Part shown: positions 38,842 through 49,885 of the stretch, one piece after another
Position numbering within the stretch: the stretch's first letter is position 1
Layout of the letters: each line of letters starts with the position of its first letter
Origin: Leucaena leucocephala
Taxonomy: Eukaryota > Streptophyta > Magnoliopsida > Fabales > Fabaceae
NCBI GenBank assembly: GCA_037074615.1
Contig: CM073558.1
Span: 20,815,001-20,879,000 of the forward strand
Direction: 5' to 3'
DNA: 64,000 bases
The notes under the pieces: generated by a model
Told to the model about the DNA's origin: nothing
The model's input: only the letters and a program-made list of their open reading frames with translations
Database searches by the model: none
Program-made: the position numbers and the translations under genes

Positions 38842-41800
38842 TCAAGAAAAGGAGAGATTTGCCCACACCTCCGTTCTTGAGTTATCATTTGTCAGGAGGC
38901 CTCCAGCTGGATCTTCATTTCTTAAACTTCCATCTGATTCTCCAGAAAGTTCACCCTCCTTGGAAATCTTAGACGTCAAATTCTCATACTTCTCCTTTAA
39001 GGCTGAAGAATCAACGGCCTCTGCAAGGCTCTTCTTAATTTGTTGCTCCAATGCAGCAATTTTATTTTTTGATGCCAAATCTGGTGAGTTTCCTGCCTTG
39101 GCAACCTCTATTTTCAATAATTCTATCTTGCTCTTAAGGTCTGATGAGTTTAGGGCAATTTCAATTCCCTTGTTGATATCATTGTTCAGTTCTTCTATCT
39201 CTGACTCAAACTGTGACACTGAGGACTTCTCAATGCTGCCTCGTGCCTTTGGTTTTACAACAACTTCTAATCCCTTTGACTTCAGGGCATCAACTAGCTT
39301 CAGTACTAACTCTTTCTTAAACTCCATGATTTCCTTCTTCAATTCAACGTCCAAATCACTTGGTGAGGATACACCAGAACCTTCAACTTCAGCCTTCAGT
39401 GACTTGTATTTTTCCTTCAGTGACTCATATTTTTCCTTTATACTAGGGTTATTAATTTCATCTTCAAATTTGGCCTTCAATTCTTCCTTCAATATGGAAG
39501 CTTTCTTATTCCTATCTGACAAAACCTTGGCTTTGGAAAATTCTTTCAACGTGTCAAGCATTTCCTTCAGCTTTCCATAATTGGGCGCTGCTGACAGACC
39601 CTGCTTGAACTCCTCCTTTAGCTTTTCAATCTTATCCTTCACCACTGGATGAATGAGTTGGTCCTCTGAATTTGCTTTTGAAACTTCCTCCCGTAGCTTT
39701 GCCAACTTGTCTGTCAATCCCATGGCTTTCACTGCTTCAGAGTATTCTCGATCAACCTCCTTTCTCAGCTTCTGGATTGTCCCATCAAGATCTAATTCTG
39801 GAAGCTTGGTGGAGGATTCATGGGCTTTCAAAATTTGCTGCTTCAGTTTCTCAACATCACCCTCTAATTCAGCATCTGGAATCTTCTTAGCAACAGGTAT
39901 CTCCTTCCTCTTCATGTTGATTTTCCTCTGAGGATCAACAGGAATTCCTTCCTGGAACCCACCAACACCAATTTTCCGAAACTTAAGCATGCGGTGCTTT
40001 AATAGATCCTCAGTTTTCATCTGAGTAAGCTCCTATGCAATGAGACATGCCGGAGATTTATAATTAGTATATGGCTCTGTATATTTGAATTCAGTAGAAA
40101 ATTTGCTGGCCCCAAAACTTACATCCATGGCTTCATTGATAGCAACTTTTATCTGCTGTGACACCCCAGATGGATCTGCATGTGCACCACCAAGGGGTTC
40201 CTATTACCAAAAACAAACAAATGAAATTCCAATTGAAGGACAAAAAATGATCTTTTATCCACCTATAAATACATAAAATGAGAATATTGCAGGAGGCCCT
40301 GGTTTGACAAAGCTAACAACTGACTATGAGAATAAAATATACTGTGAAATTCAAATTCGTGCGTATGGAAAATAGCACTATTTTTCAGAAACTGCCTCTA
40401 ATGAAACAGAAGTAACACCCATTCCATGCATTTATGCCACGCTTGGTGGAAAAGAATATACTAAAACGGAAAGGAAAAGAATGTAAGAAGGTGAAATAAG
40501 AAATGACACTTGTGCTCCTATTTTAAAATAAGTAATAGGAAAAAAAAATACTATTAATGATTATAAGCATATAACAGACATTGAATAACATTTTTTCTTC
40601 CCAGTCACCCATCCTCTCTCCCTGTTCGGTAACAAATGCTGTTATGATGCAAGCCATATTGATAAAGGGATACACATTAATAACAGGGGTCTTAAGACAA
40701 AACAAAAGAAATTTAGATCAAGAGATATAATTTTTAGGATTGTTACCGGAATAATACCATCTGCAACTCGCAATTTACACAACTCAGACGCTGTGATCCT
40801 GAGCCTTTCAGCAGCCTAAAAAGGGGGGGGGGAATTTAATGGCATATATTTTGGTATACTAAGACAGGGTTAAATTCAGGGGTTGTGTAAACCTTTGGAG
40901 AAGCTTTAGCACTCTTCCACAAAATCGCTGCACATGCCTCCGGACTAAAAATAATGGAAACCAAACCAGCGGTACAGATTACAAGTCGGCACATAAACTT
41001 AGTACAATTGTTAAGGGATTACAAGAACTAAAGACTCAACCATATAACCATAAGGATGTCAAAGAAACCAAAAGGCATACATACATTAAACACACACACA
41101 GAGGGTTACATCCGAATATGGTGGAATATTTGCTAAGTTGACACCAGCAACTGCTTGCTATCATATTCAATTTAAATATATATTAGATTAAAGATTCATG
41201 GTAATCATGCCTTTTAAGATGAAGAGCATTTTTAGAGACCGGAAGTATTTTGTTAATTTAATTAACTTAGTCTATAAAAATCCTCTTCAATGCAACAAAT
41301 ATGGAATCTCACACAAAGTTGTTTATAGGAGGAGAGAGTAAACCTTGCTATCTAGCAAGTTCTGCACCAAGAATAACAAATCCATCCATGGGCAATAAGA
41401 ATTAAGAAGTGCATTCACAGTATCCTCCAACAAAAGTAAAAAAAAAAAAAAACATTTTTTCAATAAGAGATGCATTCACTGAAAAGACCAATTAATAGAA
41501 GATGACCAAGAAGCACATAATAAGAATATTATTATATTATAAGAAGCAATCATCAATTGAAATCACATTATCAGGTACAACGCAGTTCTGAAATAAAGAT
41601 CCTATTAGAATATCAATAGAATAGATCTGCAACCATAAACCACGGATAATTTGCAAAGTTGACTTATGATGTCCATCTAATAAGCAGCAGAAAAGAAGTG
41701 GCAGGTAATTTAACAAAACAAATTCAATATTATAAAATTTTGCAAAGATAGGTCAAAGATTTAAATCACCTGGCCACATAGAAAACTGCATTTTCAAGCA

Positions 41801-43476
41801 TAAGTAATTTATTAGCACAGCCAATGGCAAGTGCGCCTCCAGAACCTCCCTCTCCAATAACTATAGACACAATCGGTACCTTCAAACCAAACATGGCCCT
41901 CAAATTGTGGGCAATGGCTTCACCCTGCATGCATGAAAATCAATCAAACAGATTAACATACTAAAAAAAGGAGACCAAAGTGGAATCTTCAAGCATACTT
42001 AACTACATACTTGGCCTAGTTCCTCTGATTTAAGGTCAGCATATGCCCCAGGCGTATCAATGAAAGTGACTATGGGGAATCCATGATGATCTGCATAACG
42101 CATCATGCGAAGAGCCTTCCTGTAACTGTTAAAATTGAAGATCGGTATCAAATGCAGAGAAAACTGATAGTTCCTAGACTAAGGCAAGCAAGTTGAGAGC
42201 AGTCATGATCCCATCTTAAGTCTAGGCGGCTTCTCAAATGAAACCCAAAAAAACCAGGATTTTAAGTGCCAACATACCCATGAGGAGTTGGCATCCCAAA
42301 GTTACGCTGTATGTTTTCTTTAGTATTTCGACCCTTCTGATGACCCATGAACATATATCTTCTACCATCTATGGTCCCTAAGCCAGTAACAATAGCTGGG
42401 TCATCATAACCAGCCCGATCACCATGGAGTTCCACAAACTGCAACATGAGGAAGCGTGAGACTTCTGCTAGCATTAGTGGTTCAGCAACAATTAACTAGG
42501 GATTTTAGAGCGTAATTACAAAATAATAATGCGTAGTAGACCTTTTCAGTTATGTTAAAGACATGATCAAGGAAAGTAGGCCTGTTAGGATGCCGTGCAA
42601 TGCTGACACGCTGTATAGGAGTCAGATGTGTATATAAATCCTTTAAAGCCTGAGAAAACAAGGGAAGCTGTGAGGAAAATCCAATAGGAAGCATTTGATA
42701 TTCATCAATTGCTGCTCAAAAAAGAAAGTATTAACAAGTGTGATTCGCTTTAACAGTTAAAATTGTAATTGTAATTAAAAAAATGCAAAACTTGCTAAGA
42801 AACTGGAGTGTAAGATTTGCAGCAAGAGAATTGCGAAATGAACAATAATCATGCACTCGTGCTTAAGTGCCAGGATTTGAAGGATGGTGTTGGGGCATGT
42901 GCAGATGTATAATCAGTTCTTATGAGGACTCTCAGCACAATAAAGCAGTCAAATTTTATTCAAGAATAACAATTATGATTAAACCTGCTGATATTTGGTC
43001 TCTAATGAGATAATCTGATCACTGAAGTCCAGATCAGTTTCAGAGGCCATCTTCCGCACCTACAGAAAAATGCACAATCCTGATGAAGCAGACTCTGAGG
43101 ATGAATTATCAGTTAAATCGACAAAATACCCCAGCACATAGGAAATTACATCAATAATCTTCTTTTCCAGGCCAACTAGCGGTTTTTCAAAATCCAAAGT
43201 GACTGGCTTTTGTTTCTCTTTCAGCGGCTTGAAATGCGAGAGATGACTTAGCACTCCACCTTTCACATTGGGATCAGGATCATCAGGCCAGGGATATTCA
43301 TGCTTCTTCACCTTCCTAAGCCTGGCGGCAACCGTAAACTCCCTTCTTCTAAAACCTAGTCGGGCCCTTCCTAAAGTTCTCAAAGGGACACCACTAACAC
43401 CATTAGCGGAACTTCGGAGAAGATCAGAAGCTGAAGTTCCCGTGAATGCTACTGCACAGTGAGATGCAGAAGCCAT
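38842..43476 (-). CDS. CAC3: Plastid acetyl-CoA carboxylase carboxyltransferase subunit alpha
   Basis: Ten exons join in frame to 776 residues: 43476-43150, 43059-42985, 42649-42542, 42438-42278, 42125-42011, 41924-41770, 40944-40893, 40815-40747, 40200-40123 and 40032-38842. Residues 1-55 are a Ser/Arg-rich, acid-poor plastid transit peptide. The carboxyltransferase core follows (about 100-390): [52 protein letters not shown] and the oxyanion-loop [12 protein letters not shown] (from 286). The last exon encodes a roughly 390-residue lysine/glutamate-rich coiled-coil extension typical of plant alpha subunits and absent from bacterial AccA. With the plastid-encoded beta subunit it transfers CO2 from biotin to acetyl-CoA, the first committed step of fatty-acid synthesis. 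The length fits plant homologues. Confidence 0.96.
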
Positions 43477-44829
43477 CCTCCGTATCCAATGGCAACTTGC
43501 GGTGATTCCACACCAGGATTCTCAAGTTAGATCATCCACACCTAAGCTTCTGAAGTTCACAAACTGTGAAATCAGAACCCGAGAAGAAAGCCAGAAATAT
43601 GACCATATAGATTAATACTTTTGCAAAAAGAAAACAAAGCCAACAAAACTCAAAGCTGTATCAGAACAATTGTAATAAACCCATCAACTGAACAAGCTTG
43701 ATTTGTTATGTTCTTAAGAAAGAAAGAAACTACCTGTGAGAAATTGGAGAGGCGTGCGTGGATATGGATTGGGAGATAAATGGGAAAATCCAGAAAATGG
43801 GAGAGAATGAAGGAAGGGAAATAGAGGATTCCTTAAGGAATGAGAGAGAAAAGAAGGGTCATCGTGGAGATCGTCAATGAATGTTGTTGTTAGCTACGGT
43901 TGGGGTATTGTTCGAAGAAAAAGAGCTGTGGGGGCGATACTAACAAGGAGTGGGAAGGGGACTTGGGTGAAATTAATTTGATCGTCATCAATCGGTTTAT
44001 AAATAAGGCAACTGTTTTCGGTTTGGCCGTTAAGCAGCGAAATTTGCGGCTCCTCGGTGACCGAAGCACGTCACGTCTGCACTGTGAGATGCGATCTCCC
44101 CTAACCTGCCCAGCACACTCGTTTTGTTCGCATCCTACATAACTTCCGACAATTTTTTCCTTTCTTTGTAAGATGAAATTTATTAAGAATTATAAATTGA
44201 AAGTATACATACAAACGGGAAAAAAAACACTATCACCAATCATCCATATATATATATATATATATATATATAAGCAAGGCGAAGTGTCATTGCCACAGTG
44301 TGTCAAAAATATCATGCATCCTCAAGAAGGTTATGACCTTTATTTTCACTATTGAGAATATTGCCGTAGCCCATTCCTAGCATCCCTGTTGATATGTTAA
44401 ATTGTCAAGTCCTTTGTTTTTTTTCAGTTTAGTTGTATACTTTTTTTATTGGGACCAATGCATACGATCATGTGGGTTCTCTTTAGAGGCTTTCTGTTTT
44501 ACCTTGGGTATTGGCAATTTGATGACATTATTTCATAGAAAGTAAGTTGACTTGGATAGCAACGCTTATACGATGCATTTGGCCTAAATTTCTGTTCCTT
44601 AGGTCAAAGGGATGGCTTAGAATAAGGGAATTGCTCTTAACCCACTCGAGGAGAGAGAGAAACCAGGTATGCTGACACACACGGACTGAATGACATGCAG
44701 AGGGAAAAAGTTATTGATCTTTTCGCGCCTTTCAAACTGCATAATTTTCACCATACAGCTCGAAGATATATTTTTTTGGTTATAACTTTGGTTTTAAGAC
44801 AATCATGATATTAACCTGACCTCCTCATA
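43477..44829. other. Shared upstream region between CAC3 (-) and the OTU remnant (+)
   Basis: 43477-43760 probably contains the CAC3 leader, with a likely spliced 5' UTR ending at 43735. 43800-44140 is relatively GC-rich and promoter-like. 44246-44272 is a TA microsatellite. 44280-44829 has no readable exon; the missing 5' part of the OTU gene would be expected here. Confidence 0.4.
44246..44272. repeat. (AT)n microsatellite
   Basis: About 13 AT units. Confidence 0.85.
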
Positions 44830-45960
44830 CTCCGCTCTTTTCCTTCTTTTGGTCTTTGGTCAATCTCTGTCTTGGCTGGCGATAGCACAGATGAATTAAG
44901 ACTGACTGTGAGAGAAGTTATCTGTGAAAATAAAGGAGAACGCAATTTATAGGAAGAGGCTCAGATTGCCATCACAGTTGATGAGTCTCTAAAATGGTAT
45001 GCTTATTTATTGTGAAAGTTCGGGAAACATTAAAAGAGAACAAAAGAAGAAAATAGATATGAAGATCAGGAAATGTTGCCTTTTGTGTACTTGATAAGCA
45101 GAAGTACTCAAAACAATTGAATTTGTTATTCTGTAGTTACTGCCAGCGCATTTTGAGGCTCGATTTCTGGTGGGGGAGAATCAGAGCTACTGGTTAGTTT
45201 TTATGGTTATTCCTGTATATCTTGGAAGTTATACTATTTTACTTGATTTAGTGGGAACTTGTGATTAAAATTTTATCTGGACCTAACAGTTTACCATCAC
45301 ATTGTTTTTTTTTTAGATACTGACTGCTTAATTGCACAGACCCCTTAATTGAAAATTCAGATACTGACTAATGTCCATATTCTGGCAGGTGCTCTCAAAA
45401 TTGTACAAGCAGCCAATTATTGTTTACATACCAGAGCATGAGGTATGCCTGAAATAACTTCAGGTTCTAAGTAAATGAATCGTTATCTCTATATAGTTTA
45501 GAAAGAAGAACTTGTAGTTAGTGTCCTGTTGTCATCTTCTTGGACAAGGATCCCTTATCATTTCTCTATATTATGTTGTACTGTTGTCTTGTAGTTTATG
45601 TTCTCCCCGTGTTTATCAAATGATCAGTATCGTCAGTAATAGCATAAATTGGGACAAGGAGACTGCTATCAGTCTTCAAGCCATTTGTCGACATTCTATC
45701 TGACGATGACTTTCAAGAAAGCCAAATATTTCTGCATTTTGGAACAAGTGTTTTTGTTTGGTAGGTTTAAGATTGGGTCTACTAACATATCATATCTTCT
45801 TATAAATCAAATGCAGCATGGAGGGAGTGGATGGGGATCTGGTTTCATCCCCATTGCAGAATATGGGAGTGATTTTAAGAAGAAATCATGGAACTCAAAA
45901 CCCAAGAAAGTTGTGAGGCTATTATACAGCGGTAAGAACCACTATGATCTTCTCTGTTAA
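44830..45960 (+). pseudogene. OTU-family cysteine protease (deubiquitinase-type) pseudogene
   Basis: Exon-like blocks with intact splice sites encode the C-terminal half of a plant OTU protease: to 44996 (DELRLTVREVICENKGERNL*EEAQIAITVDESLK), 45137-45192 (YCQRI...DFWWG, then ESELL after a frame change), 45389-45442 (VLSKLYKQPIIVYIPEHE) and 45817-45960 (GWGSGFIPIAEYG, NHYDLLC, stop). The catalytic histidine region (NHYD) is present. The exon with the catalytic cysteine (DGxCLFR-type motif) is not readable upstream, an in-frame TAG replaces a residue in NL*EEA, and one extra G in a G5 run breaks the frame at DFWWG. Introns are kept, so this is a decayed gene in place, not a retrocopy. Sequencing error could explain one lesion but hardly all three. 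Confidence 0.75.
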
Positions 45961-48305
45961 GGAATGATTGATTGTATGAATGAATGAATGGGGACGAAAG
46001 GAAAATATGTGCATGATTCAGATTTTACTTTGTACTCTTTTCTTTTTTAATATTGTAACGTAGGATTTCATATGGCTTTGACTTTAACAGTAACAGTAAC
46101 AGTAACACTGAATTGTCATATTTTTGTTCTCTTGGCCCTTTGACTACTCTTGAACGGTACATGCAAATGGGGAATAACCTGTGTTCTTCATTCATGATGG
46201 CTTTCGATTAAACACCTAAACAATTGCACTTATCATATTATTAAAATAACTAAATATATATATCTTGATTTAATCAAAGAACTCCATGACAAAGATGTAA
46301 GTTAAGCCTAACTGTATGCATGCTTGCACATATGATATGAAACATGGTAAATATTTTTTTACTAGTCTTTTGTTTTGTTGTTGTTTTTTCCCTTATTAGG
46401 ATTGCTCCAGCATCTTTGATTAAACCGAAGCATCCATATCAAGCTTTTAAGACTAAATGTATTTTAAATTTATAATTTCATTAAAGTCCTTTAAGACTAA
46501 AATAAAAATTTCCTATTGTGAGGGACTTGAGTAAAAAATTGAAGTCTCTTTCATTGGAGTATATTGTTATTCTCTCTCCTTTTTTTATAAAAAAGGTTTA
46601 AATACATTTGATATTAATCCTCTATTAATATTAAGGTACATCTTTAAATTCAAAGAATACTTATATCAACTTATGAAATAGTCTATTAAAATTTATTATA
46701 GAATACAAGTTTATTATTTATTATATATTTAACTTTAATTTACTATTGTCATTTTCTTAAAAAAAATAATATGTTCTAGTAGCATCGATTTAAGTAATTG
46801 GCCCATCAATATAAATATGAATATAATTATAGCTTATTTTATCTAATATTAATATTATTTTTAAAAAATGATATTTTTTTTAAAAAATTTATAAAAAAAA
46901 AAGTTGTTTGGTGGACAAGTTTTTGGGGAAGTGATTTTCCCGCCTAAAGAGATTTTCTCACATTTTTGGGAAAATTTATTTCCACCAATTTGGTGGGATA
47001 TAATTTTTTCTCATAGGCGGAAAAATCCAAAATACAAATTTGTCCCTCCTCTTACATATAAAGACGCCATTGTAGAGCTTTGAAGGCATCATCTCTAATT
47101 TTAAAGACCTATGTAACTAGTGGATGATAGTTGTGCTTTGAAGTCTCGCGTCCTTTGGTCCGTATTCGTCCTCTACTAAGCTCTTATGGTTCATTCGCTG
47201 TCAGCTTGCGTGTCTATGGGAGGCTCTCTCGATGAAGAAGATGATGAACAGTGCCGCCTTTTGACGAAGAATATGATACACAGTTCCAAAATCAAAATCT
47301 ATTTCAAAATAAATATAATTTTCTCAATTATTGAACTTTAAATTTAACAAATTACTTATCGCTAGAAGGTTTTTTGAGTCTAACTTTTAAAGAAATAATA
47401 ATATTTTAAAATTTATTATATTTTAAAAGATATATTAAAGAAAAAATAAGAGATAAAACATACTAACTCAACACTATTTTTTTAAAACACATAACTATTT
47501 CATACAAAACTCTTTAAAATTAATATTAATACCCTTAAACTATATTTTAAATATAATTTTATATAAAATAAGTTTTGTATTAAGTAAATTTGTAGTTTAA
47601 GATATATTTTAAAAACATCAAAAAAATGTCCAAATCAATAAAATACATAGTATAATATAATTTGGAAATAAACTTATATCACTTGAAATTGTTTTCTTAT
47701 TCTAAAAATCAATTTAGATATAGTTATATATTATAATATTAATTAAAATTAAATATTTTTTCAATCATAAAATAGATTTTGAGGAGTGTAATCAATTTTA
47801 TTTATGATTTAGTTATATGAAATCAATTTTAGTCATTAAATTTTTAAATTACTCTCTTTTCCATTAGTGAAAACAGATGATTTTCTTGACCCAAAATTTA
47901 TATTAGTGCAATAATAACAATATATTTCCTTCACAAAAATATATTTTAGTGTATTAAAATAATTAACTTTATTAAATCTAATTTTTTTTATGAAAATAGA
48001 ATGTGATTCATCAAGAAAGCAATTTTGTTTATAAAGAATCACAATAAAATAGTTGTAAAGTAGATTTTTAAATTTGAAAGATAAAGTTATTGTAGAATAA
48101 TATGGGAGAGAGTTCTTGGGAATAAATCACTGGAATTGAAGCCACATACAAAACTCGCGCAGTTCTTTCAACAAAATAAAATTACATTTAACCATTTGCA
48201 AATCCATTTCATAGTGTAAAATCAATTTCAGCTCAATAAATAACTTTAGCTTTAGTGTTCCATTCAGCATGTTATAATGTTAGAACTTTTGACTAAATAA
48301 GCTGA
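45961..48305. other. AT-rich spacer with repeat debris
   Basis: No gene recognised. It holds an AT-rich stretch at about 46575-46720 resembling others at 2263 and 9060, a hairpin-forming segment at 46933-47028, and an island of ordinary base composition at about 47040-47290 within otherwise very AT-rich sequence, which may be the inside of an unclassified transposon. Confidence 0.45.
46933..47028. repeat. Imperfect inverted repeat with nested inner palindrome
   Basis: Outer arms GATTTTCCCGCCTAAAGAGA (from 46933) and, reversed, GGATTTTTCCGCCTATGAGA (ending 47028) pair with few mismatches. An inner CCACCAATTTGGTGGG palindrome lies between them. Confidence 0.65.
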
Positions 48306-48793
48306 GCGCATGTTTAGAAACGAATTAAACTATAATTTTAAAAGTTTTAAAATTTAAATTAAAAAAATTAAAATAAATAATCATATTTATTCAAATAATT
48401 TTTTAAACTAAATTATAATTTAAAATTAAAGTTTTAAATAAATTAGTCAGAATAGCTTATGGAACAGTAAAATAGCTTATAAATTAACCAATTACTATAT
48501 TACTCTTATTTTTTTTATACTATCTCTCCTACTTTTTCTTACACCATCTCTATTTTCTTTTCTTATACCCTCTCTTATCTCTCCTCTTATATCTTATCTC
48601 TCCTCATTTAATACTTATACTATTTTTCGTAATTTACCAATAATAAAAGTACTTCTAGAAATAATTATCCAAACACTCATTTATTCAAAATCATTTTTTT
48701 CATAAGCTCTTCTCTAAAATTCTTTTTCTATAAGCTACCTAAAAATTATTTTTTTTCATAAGTCCGTTTTCAAAATCTTATCTCAACACATAC
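48306..48793 (-). mobile_element. Harbinger-derived MITE, left copy of an inverted pair
   Basis: The outer end GCGCATGTTTAG and inner end (reversed GTATGTGTTGAG) match the right and left termini of the Harbinger element at 9545-14446. Shared internal landmarks include TTTGAATAAATGAGT and ACTGTTCCATAAGCT in reversed order. TAA follows the inner end at 48794-48796. No coding capacity. Confidence 0.75.
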
Positions 48794-48820
48794 TAAGTTT
48801 AAATACATAAACCTATATAA

Positions 48821-49269
48821 GGTTCGTTTGGATAGGATTTTAGAAATGAGTTTATGAAAAAAAATAGCTTTTGGGTAGTTTTTAGATAAGAGCTTATGAA
48901 AAAAAAGTGATTTTGAATAAATGAGTGTTTGGATAGTTATTTCTAGAAGTATTTTTATTATTGATAAATTATAAAAAATGGTATGAGTATTAAATGGGGA
49001 GAGATAAGATATTAGAGGAGAGAGAGTATAAGAAAAAAAGAGAGAGAAAGTATAAGAGATGGTATAAAAAAAAGTAGGGGTAATATAGTAATTGTTTAGT
49101 TTATAAGTTCTTTTACTGTTCTATAAACTACTCTGATCAACTTATCTAAAATTTTAATTTTAAATTATAGTTTAGTCTAAAAATCTATTTAAATAAATAT
49201 AATTATTTATTTTAAAATTTTCCTAAATTAAAATTTTATCCTAAAAGCTATTTGAAAACGACGTTTCCC
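48821..49269 (+). mobile_element. Harbinger-derived MITE, right copy of an inverted pair
   Basis: It starts GGTTCGTTTGG at 48821, preceded by TAA (48818-48820), and aligns throughout with the left copy and with the two ends of the 9545-14446 element. The right end is less certain; CCC at 49267-49269 followed by ATA matches the large element's right boundary. Confidence 0.75.
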
Positions 49270-49885
49270 ATAGTCTATATATATTCCTGTAAGTCGCATC
49301 TCCTCTTTAGGTGTCTAAGTATGAGTTATATATTTTGATCTTCATTTTCGTATTTATGTTATTCATTTTAATCATTTATTATTTTTTGTAATTTTTATTG
49401 AATATTTTTATTTATTAAATTATAATTTTTATGAATTAATAATTATTATATGAGTAATTGAAGTTTTAATTTTTTATTTTTTAAATTATAACATTAAATA
49501 CTCATTAATAGCAATATGTCGATTTGTATTTTTTTTTCTACTTAATTTTTTATTATCTTAACTAATTAAATATAAATATTTCTACCAAACTAACTAAACA
49601 TTTAGGCTTGCTCCAAAATGAAAACATGTCAATGGCACGAGCGTTCATATCATAACGTCCACGCGCGAAGACTCAAAAACTCCCCAAAGCGAAACCGAAA
49701 TCCAAGGCGAAGCCAGATATTTTCACCTTTTCAGTTCATTCCTTTTCACTCTTCCGTTTCTTCTTCCTCGTTTCCTTACCAAATTCCGCGAACAAAAGAT
49801 CCTCTGTATAAATTCTAGGGTTTTATAATTTATTCTTTTAGCGTCATTTAAATTCGCTGCTTATCGTAGATAGAGGTTGTAATTT
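49270..49885. promoter_or_regulatory. Upstream region of the Josephin-domain gene
   Basis: AT-rich to about 49600, then 49620-49885 has ordinary composition with a TTTCC/CTTCC-rich leader directly before the ATG at 49886. This is probably the core promoter and 5' UTR. Confidence 0.4.

Larger units (their letters stand above)
48306..49269. repeat. Long inverted repeat (about 450-490-bp arms, 27-bp spacer)
   Basis: The sequence 48306-48793 is a close reverse complement of 48821-49269, with scattered mismatches and small indels. The spacer 48794-48820 begins and ends with TAA. Transcription through it would give a long hairpin RNA. Confidence 0.85.

Noticed and set aside
38960..39580. 206-codon + strand frame
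   Set aside because: Antisense shadow of the CAC3 coiled-coil extension; the Lys/Glu-rich codons of the sense strand read as Ser/Phe/Leu-rich on this strand.
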